Shown: positions 27,776 through 36,573 of the stretch, in pieces
How positions within the stretch are numbered: position 1 is the stretch's first letter
Layout: every line of letters starts with the position of its first letter
DNA from: CBDBND01 sp965262665
Lineage (GTDB): Bacteria; Pseudomonadota; Alphaproteobacteria; Rhodospirillales; Rhodospirillaceae
Assembly: GCA_965262665.1 (NCBI GenBank)
Contig: CBDHFR010000003.1
Location: 186,001 to 250,000, forward strand
Direction: 5' to 3'
Length of the DNA stretch: 64,000 nt
Made by a program: the position numbers and the translations under genes
Notes under the pieces: model-generated
Seen by the model: only the letters and a program-made list of their open reading frames with translations
What the model was told of the DNA's origin: nothing
The model's database searches: none

Positions 27776-28709
27776 GTTTGTTCGCGGCTTTAGCCTTGTG
27801 TGCAGTCAGCGCCATTAAGCGCCGGTCACGCCACGAGCGCCGCGCTGCCAAATCATCTGCCTTGAGATGCGTGCGACGCTCCACTTCTACAGCCTGGATC
27901 AAGTCCTGACTCCAGGGTTGTGGTTTGGTTCTCGATTGCGCAACGCCGTGATACAGCGGACCCAAACGTGTCGCATAGTCGGCCACACCGCCAGGGGCAT
28001 TAAGGTCGATGGTCTGAAAGGGTCCCATGAACGACCAACGCAACCCCAGACCGTCCGAAACCGTCTTATCGATGTCTTCAGCCGACGCATAGCCCTCTTC
28101 ACACAGCGCCCAGGCCTCATTGAGTAAGGCACCCTGCAGGCGATTGAGCACGAACCCTTCGACTTCCCGGACAATGCGGATCGGGCTTTGGCCAGCAGCA
28201 ACCATCAGGTCGTAAACGAAATCCACAGCCTCTGGTTTTGTCCAGGGCGCCGGTACCAGTTCGACCAAAGGCACCAGATAGGGTGGATTGACCGGGTGGG
28301 CGATGAGGCAGCGGTCCCGGCCGTTGAGGCTCTCGGTGAATGCCGAAGCGGGAATACCGGACGACGAACTGCCGATCACAACATCCGCATCGCAGACATC
28401 ATCCAAAGCCTTCGTCACGTCAGTTTTGACGGCAACGGTTTCAAACACAGACTCCTGGACATAGCTCACACCGTCGACAGCAGCGTCCAGGGAGTCGAAC
28501 ACGTCGATGCCTGCTGCGATGGCGGTGGCATCTTCAATAAGTTCGAAGGAATGGAGATCGGACAGTTTGGACTCAATCTCCGCTAAGACACCGGCACGGA
28601 TTTTCTCGTCTTCGTCATAGATGCGCACCGGATGCCCGGCCCTGGCGAATACGATGGCCCAGCCCGCCCCGACCAAACCGGCCCCGACGACGGCGACGGA
28701 GGATTTCAT
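27765..28709 (-). CDS. 3-hydroxyacyl-CoA dehydrogenase family (lambda-crystallin/carnitine dehydrogenase-like)
   Basis: 314 aa, the size of single-domain 3HCDH-like enzymes such as L-gulonate 3-dehydrogenase and carnitine dehydrogenase. The NAD motif VVGAGLVGAGWAIVFARAG is at the N-terminus, SSSSGIPAS near residue 113, and the catalytic His in AHPVNPPY near residue 140. It probably oxidises a short 3-hydroxy acid. Second gene of the three-gene operon, 9 bp after the HisD-like gene. Confidence 0.85.
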   Translation of the reverse strand: MKSSVAVVGAGLVGAGWAIVFARAGHPVRIYDEDEKIRAGVLAEIESKLSDLHSFELIEDATAIAAGIDVFDSLDAAVDGVSYVQESVFETVAVKTDVTKALDDVCDADVVIGSSSSGIPASAFTESLNGRDRCLIAHPVNPPYLVPLVELVPAPWTKPEAVDFVYDLMVAAGQSPIRIVREVEGFVLNRLQGALLNEAWALCEEGYASAEDIDKTVSDGLGLRWSFMGPFQTIDLNAPGGVADYATRLGPLYHGVAQSRTKPQPWSQDLIQAVEVERRTHLKADDLAARRSWRDRRLMALTAHKAKAANKLGD

Positions 28710-28718
28710 GAACCGGGC

Positions 28719-29996
28719 TCAGGCATTGCCATAACGGCGGACACGTAGGTCACACTGTTCCTGATGACCGGCAAAGTTCTCGATGGCACATAGTCTCGAG
28801 CCATATTCACCAATAATTTTAGAGGCTTCTTCCGTACAGGTCTGATAGGTGCAGGTCTTGATGAATTTACCGACCCAGAGCCCGCCGGTGTAGCGCGCCG
28901 CTTTGCTTGTGGGTAGGGTGTGATTGGTGCCAATGACCTTGTCTCCATAAGCGACGTTGGTTTCCTTGCCGAGAAACAGCGCCCCATAGTTGGTCATATT
29001 GTCGAGCCACCACTGTGGGTCTTCAGTCAGCACTTCCACATGCTCGGAGGCAATACGATCGGCCTCGTGCAGCATTTCATCATTGTTCTCACACAGAATA
29101 ATCTGGCCGAAATCGCGCCAGGCGGCACCGGCAACGTCGGCGGTCACAAGAACGCCCAGTTGGCGTTCGATTTCCTTTTCCGTTTCTTCAACCACGCGCT
29201 CGGATGTGGTCAACAGCACGGCCGGCGATGTGGGGCCATGCTCGGCCTGTCCCAATAAATCGGTCGCCACCATTTCACCGTCAGCCGAATCATCGGCGAT
29301 CACCAGAATTTCTGTCGGACCGGCAAACAGGTCGATACCAACGCGGCCATAGAGCTGGCGTTTGGCTTCCGCAACATAGGCGTTACCGGGACCGACCAGC
29401 ATATCCACCGGGGCAATGGTTTCCGTGCCCAAAGCCATGGCTGCAACAGCCTGGACCCCGCCAATGAGGTAGACCTCATCCGCACCGGCGAAATGCATGG
29501 CAGCAATGGTTGCAGGATGCGGCGCGCCGTTGGTCGGTGGCGTACAAGCAATCACCCGTTTGCAGCCGGCGACCCGGGCGGTCAACACGCTCATATGAGC
29601 CGAGGCGACCATGGGATACCGCCCGCCGGGGACATAACACCCGACGTTTTCGATGGGAACATTCTTATGCCCCAAACGCACTCCGGGAATGGTTTCGATT
29701 TCCACGTCTTGTAGCGCGGCGCGCTGAGCTTCGGCAAAGGTGCGGATTTGCTTCTGGGCGAAATGAATATCGTCTACTGTTTGTGGCTCGAGTGAGTTGA
29801 TGCATTCCTGTATTTCCGTGTCCGACAAACGGAAGCTTTCCGGTGAATATTTGTCGAAGGTTTCGGAGTAGTGGCGCACGGCGGAGTCACCTTCCTTGCC
29901 GATGCGGGCCAGGATGTCCTTGACGATAGCTTCAACTTTAGCAGCAGCGGCCTCCGTTTCCTCCGTAGAGGCACCGCGTTTTAGATAGGTCGCCAT
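28719..29996 (-). CDS. Histidinol dehydrogenase-family enzyme, HpsN-like
   Basis: 425 aa. HisD-family features are clear: GCYVPGGRYPM, IDLFAGPTEILVIAD, the catalytic Glu-His pair in ASEHVEV, and GTNHTLPTSKAARYTGGLW. The last segment and the lack of any his neighbours resemble sulfopropanediol 3-dehydrogenase (HpsN), which oxidises 2,3-dihydroxypropane-1-sulfonate to sulfolactate, more than biosynthetic HisD. The neighbouring SDR would suit an HpsO/HpsP role. That pathway assignment is inference; a true HisD cannot be excluded. Confidence 0.75.
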   Translation of the reverse strand: MATYLKRGASTEETEAAAAKVEAIVKDILARIGKEGDSAVRHYSETFDKYSPESFRLSDTEIQECINSLEPQTVDDIHFAQKQIRTFAEAQRAALQDVEIETIPGVRLGHKNVPIENVGCYVPGGRYPMVASAHMSVLTARVAGCKRVIACTPPTNGAPHPATIAAMHFAGADEVYLIGGVQAVAAMALGTETIAPVDMLVGPGNAYVAEAKRQLYGRVGIDLFAGPTEILVIADDSADGEMVATDLLGQAEHGPTSPAVLLTTSERVVEETEKEIERQLGVLVTADVAGAAWRDFGQIILCENNDEMLHEADRIASEHVEVLTEDPQWWLDNMTNYGALFLGKETNVAYGDKVIGTNHTLPTSKAARYTGGLWVGKFIKTCTYQTCTEEASKIIGEYGSRLCAIENFAGHQEQCDLRVRRYGNA

Positions 29997-30115
29997 TGCG
30001 CTCTCACCTTTTGAGTTCGAATCCGGTTAAAAGTGTGCCGCAGACTAGTCGTCATCGAAAGGGTTACGAGTCGGATGATCCACCTGACCGGCGTGTGAGC
30101 GAACCGGCGTGGTCC

Positions 30116-31366
30116 TTATGACAGCCGGTGGACGATGGCGTCGTAGGTGTCAAGGTGGCCGATCTGCCCTACCGCTGCGACTGTGGGCGCGGTGGAGAAA
30201 ATGGCCTGGGTGGCGGAAACCACTGCAGTCCTGTCGACATTTTCTACCTTGTCGATGATCTCCTGGGTTTCGAGCGGCTTGCCGTAAACCAATATTTGGC
30301 GGGCCCGCTGCACGCAGCGGCTGCCGGGACTCTCAAGACCCATAAGCAATCCCGCCTTCAGTTGAGCCTTGGCGCGGGTGATTTCGTCCTCAGAGATTCC
30401 GTCGCTCACCTTCATGATTTCATCGCAAAGGACTTTGACCAGTTCCTCGGTTTGGTCAGGACCGGTACCGGCGTAGATGCTGAACAGACCTGAGTCGTCA
30501 CAGGCGCCGAGAGACGAAAACATAGAGTAGACAAGCCCCCGCTTCTCACGAATTTCCTGAAATAAGCGCGACGACATGCCTTCACCGAAAAGAACGGACA
30601 ATGCCGACAGGGGATAGTAGTGGGGGTCGTGGAAACCGACCCCGTTGAAACCCAACACGAGATGCAGTTGTTCAACCGGGCGGGATTCGCGCACGTCGCC
30701 ACCAACGTACTCGGCTGTGGTTAGGCTAGGACCGTCCCCAGACGAAAGTTTATCAAACGCTTTCTCAGTTTGTTGAACAAAATCATCGTGATCAACTCGT
30801 CCCGACGCAGAAATAACGATGTCACCGCATCTGTAGTTGTCGCGCATATAGGAGCGCAGATTGTCGGCGGTCAACGCGTTTACGGTTTCGACCGACCCCA
30901 AAACTGGCCAACCAAGTGCCTGGCCGGGATAAGCTTTAGCCTGCAACCGATCGAAAACAATGTCGTCAGGCGTGTCTTCGGCTTGATAAATTTCTTGAAT
31001 GACGACCTGTTGTTCACGTCCAAACTCTTCTTCGTCCATAGTCGAGTGAAGTAGGATATCCGACAGAATATCGAGGGCGAGCGGCAGGTCCTCTTTGAGC
31101 ACCTTGGCGTAGTAAGCGGTGTGATCGCGGCTGGTGTAGGCATTCAACTGACCACCGACATTATCCATCTCTTCCGCGATCTGTAGCGCCGACCTTCGCT
31201 GGGTGCCCTTAAACGCCATATGCTCCAGGAGGTGTGAAATTCCATTGACCTCTGCCGTCTCATGCCGTGTTCCGGCGGCTACCCAAACACCCAGCGCTGT
31301 CGTCTCCACCGACGAAACTGGGTCGGTGACGATGCGCAGTCCGTTATCCAGCGTGGTCATCTGCAT
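30116..31366 (-). CDS. M16-family zinc peptidase (mitochondrial processing peptidase-like)
   Basis: 416 aa. The inverted zinc motif HLLEH lies in GISHLLEHMAFKGT near residue 45, with a downstream Glu (QQVVIQEIYQAED) near residue 122. These alphaproteobacterial M16B peptidases are relatives of the mitochondrial processing peptidase beta subunit. It follows thrC by 15 bp, a common alphaproteobacterial pair. Between 30001 and 30115 only a short minus-strand reading ending NPFDDD is seen, not convincing as a gene. Confidence 0.92.
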   Translation of the reverse strand: MQMTTLDNGLRIVTDPVSSVETTALGVWVAAGTRHETAEVNGISHLLEHMAFKGTQRRSALQIAEEMDNVGGQLNAYTSRDHTAYYAKVLKEDLPLALDILSDILLHSTMDEEEFGREQQVVIQEIYQAEDTPDDIVFDRLQAKAYPGQALGWPVLGSVETVNALTADNLRSYMRDNYRCGDIVISASGRVDHDDFVQQTEKAFDKLSSGDGPSLTTAEYVGGDVRESRPVEQLHLVLGFNGVGFHDPHYYPLSALSVLFGEGMSSRLFQEIREKRGLVYSMFSSLGACDDSGLFSIYAGTGPDQTEELVKVLCDEIMKVSDGISEDEITRAKAQLKAGLLMGLESPGSRCVQRARQILVYGKPLETQEIIDKVENVDRTAVVSATQAIFSTAPTVAAVGQIGHLDTYDAIVHRLS

Positions 31367-31381
31367 GGTGAAGCGGTTCTC

Positions 31382-32776
31382 CTAAACCCGGGTATGTGCG
31401 CGGACAAAATCTTGAACGCGCACCAGATCATTGGGCAGCGTGGTCATCCGTTCCTGGCGGTCATAAAGATCACTCAGACTTGGCGGCAGGTCTGGGCGGA
31501 TGCCTGTTGCCTCTTCCACCGCGTCGGGAAACTTCGCCGGATGTGCGGTCGCTAAAACGATGCGCGGGATGTCGGGCGAAAGTAAAGCAGAAGAAGCCGC
31601 ATGCACACCGACCGCGGTATGCGGGTCGATCAGCTGCCCGGTCGTTTGCAGCACATCACCTATGACAGCCTTAGTGCCGTCGTCATCCGAGCGTGTGCCA
31701 GTGAATTGGGCCGCGATTGACGCCCGTGGTTCGGGTTCCACTGTATAGGACCCACTTTGGACCAATCCATCCATCAGACGTTTGACCGCATCACCGTCCC
31801 GCCCATAGGCCTCGAACAGAAGCCGCTCGAAGTTGGATGAGACCTGAATGTCCATAGCCGGGCTTAGCGAGGGTTCGACGCTCTGGATCGTCATGGCACC
31901 CGTCTCAAAATAACGGGTCAAAATGTCGTTGCGGTTTGAGCCAATAAGGAACTGTTCGATGGGAAGACCCATCCGAGATGCGCAATAGCCAGCGAAAACA
32001 TTGCCGAAGTTTCCGGTGGGCACGGCGAAGGCAACCGGCCGGTCCGGTCCGCCCAGAGCAAGAGCCGCGACCACGTAGTAGACCGTCTGTGCCATGATCC
32101 GCGCCCAGTTAATGGAGTTCACTGCAGACAAATGCAATTCATCGCGAAAATTTTGATCGTTGAACATGGCCTTCACCAAGGCCTGGCAATCATCGAAGGT
32201 GCCTTCTATTGCGACATTGTGTACGTTGTGGGCATCGACCGTCGTCATTTGGCGTCGCTGTACTTCCGATACGCGCCCTTGCGGGTGAAGGATGATGACA
32301 TCAACCGCATCCCGCCCGGCGCAGGCGGCGATGGCGGCGGACCCTGTATCGCCGGAGGTTGCACCAACGATAGTCAAGCGTTCACCGCGCGCGGACAACA
32401 CACGGTCAAAAAGATGGCCGACGACCTGAAGGGCATAATCCTTAAACGCCAATGTCGGGCCGTGAAACAGCTCCATCAGCCAAGTGTTGTGTGACAACTG
32501 AACAAGCGGTGCCACGGCGTCATGGCTGAATGGTCGGTAAGCGTCCTGCATGACTTCGGAAATTGCGGATTCAACCACCGATCCGGCCATAAACGGCGCC
32601 ATGACGTCCGCCGCGAGGTCCGCATAGGGCAGCCCGCGCAAAGCACGCCATTGGTCGGCCGTTTTTTCGGGCCAGGACATCGGCAGATACAAGCCTCCGT
32701 CCCGGGCAAGGCCGGTCAACAGCACGTCGTCGAAACCAAGCTCAGGGGCCTGGCCGCGGGTTGACTGATAGCGCAC
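31382..32776 (-). CDS. thrC: Threonine synthase
   Basis: 464 aa, the long type common in Proteobacteria. Converts O-phosphohomoserine to threonine with PLP; the PLP Lys is in GPTLAFKDYALQ near residue 110 and the phosphate-binding GATSGDTGSAA near residue 145. It is followed by the M16 peptidase. Confidence 0.95.
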   Translation of the reverse strand: MRYQSTRGQAPELGFDDVLLTGLARDGGLYLPMSWPEKTADQWRALRGLPYADLAADVMAPFMAGSVVESAISEVMQDAYRPFSHDAVAPLVQLSHNTWLMELFHGPTLAFKDYALQVVGHLFDRVLSARGERLTIVGATSGDTGSAAIAACAGRDAVDVIILHPQGRVSEVQRRQMTTVDAHNVHNVAIEGTFDDCQALVKAMFNDQNFRDELHLSAVNSINWARIMAQTVYYVVAALALGGPDRPVAFAVPTGNFGNVFAGYCASRMGLPIEQFLIGSNRNDILTRYFETGAMTIQSVEPSLSPAMDIQVSSNFERLLFEAYGRDGDAVKRLMDGLVQSGSYTVEPEPRASIAAQFTGTRSDDDGTKAVIGDVLQTTGQLIDPHTAVGVHAASSALLSPDIPRIVLATAHPAKFPDAVEEATGIRPDLPPSLSDLYDRQERMTTLPNDLVRVQDFVRAHTRV

Positions 32777-32896
32777 TGGAAACTCCTAGGTCAGCAAACA
32801 AGTGAGCCGGAAAGGCGCGGATACTAACCGGGCAGGCTTGACCAAACAACCAGCAGGATGGTGGTCATTTGCCCAAGCGAAACGCTGCTTTTTGCG

Positions 32897-33511
32897 TTAG
32901 TTTGCCGCTGCAATGTCGCGCACCACTTGGGCGATCAACTGATCAACAGTGGTGCTCATGGCTTCGACTGCACCCGGCACATCGCGGACCGCAGACCGTT
33001 CAGTCTTATAAGTCTTCAATAGAATGGTGTAGCCACCCCGAACGCGACGCAAAGCCACATCAAATTCAACGGAAACTTTGGTTTGTGATCAGCTGACGTC
33101 GTGTTCGAGCCGTCTAAGAGTGCCGATTAACTCATAATCTCTGTCAGCTCTTATTTCAGGTGCTGCTACCTGATCGAAAGTTTGGGACTGCCTCAATGCA
33201 TCGATAAAACTACGTTGCAACATGACGGCCGGAGGCTCGGCCCAGTAGTGATAGGAATACTGCCGCTGTTCGGTTACACTGGCCCGATAGACGATGGCGC
33301 GCTCGTTGACCACGCCGCCGCCGCGAAGCCGCGGCACCTCAATGGTACCACCCAATTTCGATACCGATACGGAAACGCCCGTACGGCCTGACGTCAGATT
33401 GTAAAACGTATCCGTTGGAACCGGCGGAGACGTGCACGCGGCCAGCACAATGGCGCTGCCTATGCCAATCGCCGCGCGAGAAAGACGCCCTATCAGCGTG
33501 ACTTGTGTCAT
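32897..33511 (-). pseudogene. ABC-type transport auxiliary lipoprotein (PqiC/DUF330-like) with in-frame TGA
   Basis: 205 codons with one in-frame stop at 33089-33091 (after LRRLEHDVS). The N-terminus is a lipoprotein signal with lipobox LAACT. After the stop the same frame continues KVSVEFDVALRRVRGGYTIL and ends at TAA (32897-32899), the expected C-terminus. This is the periplasmic lipoprotein often found after MCE genes. It is the last gene of the Mla-type operon, all four genes of which are broken. Confidence 0.82.
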
Positions 33512-33521
33512 GTGCCCTCCG

Positions 33522-34511
33522 TCAGTGTGGATTATTGGCTAGAGCTTCATCTTCCTGGGGCGAACCACCCAGCAGGAGGCCTGGATTCTGTCGAATCAAC
33601 CGGCTGAACTCAGCAAAGTTACGGCTTGACGCCTCAAGATTGCCGGTGATGTCGTCAATGGTGCGCGAAATCGTTGCGAGGGTGTACCTCATATCAGTAA
33701 TGGCGTCGCCCACGCCTGTCGCGTTATCGGCAACGACCATGTTGATCTGTTCAACCGCTTCATGAATGAGCGCACGCGTCTCATTCAGTTCGCTAGCCAA
33801 TCCAGCCATGTCACCGGAAGCGGCTTCAAAATTTGCCAGCACCTAGGACAGATTGTTGCGATTGGATTGACTCAGAATATCGGTTTCGATCATGCCCGCT
33901 GTGCGATTGAGACTGGCAGCGATCTCGGGGACCTGATCATTGAGATCTTCAGAAATGGACCGCAAGTTGACCATCATCGGCCCCGCGTTCTCGACAGCGG
34001 TGTCGCCAAGCTCAGTAACGTAATTGCTCAAATTGTCGAGCAGTGGTTTTATGGAGTTTTGACTGAGATCACCGAACTCCGCGCCGATTTCGGACAGCGC
34101 GGCAAAGAAGTTGCTCGGCGCAACACCTGGTATTTCAGACCCAGGCGCGAGGGGTGCGGGGCTTTCACCACCCGCTATGTCGATGGTCATGGCTGACAAA
34201 AGACCGGACACAGTCGCTTGAGCAATACTGTCTTCCGGAATAACCCATCCTTCCTGGACTTCGATATTGACCCGGAACCGGACCGTATTGTCGTCAAACA
34301 TGGGTTCGATGCTGTCTATCTGCCCGATTTGATAGCCTTCATACAAGACTTGGGTACCAAACTTGAGGCCGCCGACGTTGTTATAAACCGTAAAGTATTT
34401 GTCGGTCGCGCCCGTGCTCCCAGCCAGCATGCTGATGACAAACACAAACGCGACGATCATCACGGACGTGAATCCGCCGACAATCACATAGTTAATGCGG
34501 GAGTATTTCAT
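33522..34511 (-). pseudogene. mlaD: MlaD-type MCE-domain protein with in-frame TAG
   Basis: 330 codons with one in-frame TAG at 33843-33845 (after NRNNLS); reading resumes in frame as VLANFEAASGDMAGLASELN. Residues 1-30 form a single membrane anchor. The MCE domain follows (YNNVGGLKFGTQVLYEGYQI), then a long helical C-terminal region. It binds lipids as the periplasmic partner of MlaE/MlaF. The stop removes the last 106 residues of the helical part. Confidence 0.85.
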
Positions 34512-34559
34512 GACAGTTTCAAGACGGCCTAAGCCGTCAGCGTCCCTTTTTCTGTTCCC

Positions 34560-35397
34560 TTAGTCGTTCGCAGCCGTTAACCGGCGCAGATATTCGTCCG
34601 GATCCAATATTTCTTCCTCTGTCCGGCGATTCAACAAGTTTTGTATACGTTGGTTGTCACTCGCTTTGACTTCTTCCACGGAGCCGGCCATCAAAATGTG
34701 ATCTTGGTCCAGCACACAGATACGGTCGGCGATCTTAAACGCGCTTTCTAGCTCATGGGTAACGACCACAATGGACATGCCCATGGCATCGCGTAGATCA
34801 ATGATCAGGTCGTCAATGGCTGAAGCCACAACGGGATCGAGACCCGCAGACGGCTCGTCACAGAACAGCACACGTGGATCCATGACAATGGCCCGGGCCA
34901 AAAGCGGCCCGCTTGATCATGCCGCCGGAAAGCTCGGCCGGCATGAGATTGTCAAACCCGGACAGACTGACGACCTCCATTTTAAGTCGGGCCATGATCT
35001 GCATGGTCGTTTCGTCCAGAACCGTATGCTCTCGCAGAGGCAACATGATGTTCTGAATCACGTTCATGGAGGTGAACAAAGCCCCGCCTTGAAACGCCAC
35101 GCCCATTTTCTGTCGCAGTTTGGTCCGTTCCACGTCGTCTATGGCGTTGAGGTCCTGACCCAACAACCGCACATAACCGGATGTTGGCCGGACCAGGTCG
35201 AGCAAAGTGTTGAGCATGGTGGTCTTACCCGAGCCAGACCCGCCCATAATGACGAGGATTTCTCCCTGATACACGTCGAGACTGACCGAATGAAGAATTT
35301 CGCGCGGCCCATAATGCGTCACCAGGTCACGCACTTCGATGACGACCTCCCGGTCGTTGTCAGGCGCTTCTGAGTCTATGACAGCGGCTTCAGACAT
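34560..35397 (-). pseudogene. mlaF: MlaF-type ABC ATPase, frameshifted
   Basis: Walker A GGSGSGKTTML near residue 52 and signature ELSGGMIKRAA are in the first frame; Walker B VLFCDEPSAGLDP is in another. The junction reads GCTTTTGGCCCGGGCC near 34905; removing one T restores ALARAIVMDP. With that correction the gene is 279 codons, as expected. Without it the protein ends after the signature and lacks Walker B. Confidence 0.88.
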
Positions 35398-35398
35398 A

Positions 35399-36228
35399 TC
35401 AACGTGTCGTTATGAATGCGAAAATCATGTCGGTCACGATGATCGCACTAATGGCTAGCACCACGGACCGCGTCGTCATGCGGCCAACCCCCTCGGCGCC
35501 GCCTTCAACAAGCGCGCCGTTGATCACGCCAACAAGGGTGATCAGAACGCCAAAAAGCACGCTTTTGCCGAGCCCGTGCATGACATCATCAACAACGATG
35601 ATCTCCGTCAAACTGTCTGTGTAAGCCGCCAGGCTCATGCCAAGTTCGACCGAGATATACCAGCCAGCGCCGGCCAACATGACGATATCAGCCCAAAAGG
35701 TGAGAACCGGAACCATCACCGTCATCGCGATCAGGGCCGGTGTCACTATAAAGCGAACCGGATTAACCCCCATGACTTCGAGGGCATCCACTTCTTGATT
35801 GATCCGCATGGTGCCGATGCGCGCAGCAAGTGACGATCCCGTTCGCCCGGCCACGAGAATTGCCCGTGATCAAGGGCCCGAATTCGCGCACGACTGAAAT
35901 CCCCACTCCGATCGTCACTTGCGATTCGGCACCAAACGTGGCCAGGGTATAAATGCCTTGAATGGCAAGCATCATGCCAATGGTGATGGACATCATGGTG
36001 ACGATGGGAACCGCTGCAATTCCCACTTCCATGCAGCGTTCGAAAACCATGCTGATGCGGACGGGGTTGGGCGTGTTTTGAACCCAGAATCATCCAAAAA
36101 ATGCTTTGGCCGAACAGAACGGCACCAAAACCAACTTCAGCCACCCCATTGATGGTGGCTTTACCTACGCGTTCCAGTGATTGAGCGACCCGTTCGGTCA
36201 CAGGATCAACCGCTTGCTGCGATGGCAT
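35399..36228 (-). pseudogene. mlaE: MlaE-type permease, two frameshifts
   Basis: Three frames are needed: VGFGAVLFGQSIFWMILG, then MVFERCMEVGIAAVPIVTMM to VREFGPLITG, then AGRTGSSLAARIGTMRINQE to the stop. Each junction is explained by one extra base: a C near 36076 (in GCCCAACCCC) and an A near 35865 (GGCAATTCTCGTG for GGCATTCTCGTG). Corrected length is 275 aa, normal for MlaE. The start ATG at 36228 overlaps the STAS gene. Confidence 0.88.
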
Positions 36229-36538
36229 CCTCGATGTTCTCAAAAATTGAAAACACCTTGTCGAGCCGCGCTAAGTTAAGGACCCGCAAAGCCGCTGCGC
36301 TGACGTGGGCCAAGGCGAAAGAAGATCCTTTTTTTCGGGACACCTGAAAGGCCTTCACCAGGCTTGCCACGCCGGAGGAGTCGATATAATTGACCTGAGA
36401 CATGTCGACCACGACTTTGTCGTGCTTTTCCAGGCACTCAAGCAAGCCCTGACGTACCTCCGGCGACGTCTGCAAATCAACATCTCCGGAGAGCGCGACT
36501 ATGGTCGCCCCGTCCTGTTCGGTTATCTCTAACGCCAT
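36206..36538 (-). CDS. STAS-domain protein (anti-sigma factor antagonist or MlaB-like)
   Basis: 110 aa. A single STAS domain; the phosphorylatable Ser is in NYIDSSGVASLVKAF near residue 57, as in SpoIIAA/RsbV. It overlaps mlaE by 23 bp and follows the GAF-SpoIIE-HATPase gene by 35 bp. Either it is the MlaB-type partner of the transporter, or the RsbV-like substrate of the upstream phosphatase, or both. Unlike the mla genes it is intact. Confidence 0.85.
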   Translation of the reverse strand: MALEITEQDGATIVALSGDVDLQTSPEVRQGLLECLEKHDKVVVDMSQVNYIDSSGVASLVKAFQVSRKKGSSFALAHVSAAALRVLNLARLDKVFSIFENIEDAIAASG

Positions 36539-36573
36539 GCGTCCCCCTGCGTTGGCCCTGAGTTTAGCGTGTT

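Noticed and set aside
28719..29996. Plain hisD call for the HisD-family gene
   Set aside because: No other his gene is near and the C-terminal region and neighbours fit HpsN-like enzymes better; kept as family-level call without a symbol.
30001..30115. Short minus-strand reading ending NPFDDD after the M16 peptidase
   Set aside because: About 23 codons with no proper start; could be the tail of a lost gene but cannot be supported.
16708..33091. In-frame TGA codons might mean a recoded genetic code (TGA = Trp)
   Set aside because: Many intact genes here end in TGA (addB, addA, the HAD gene), coupled ATGA/GTGA stops are common, and two of the four in-frame stops are TAG. Nonsense mutation is simpler.
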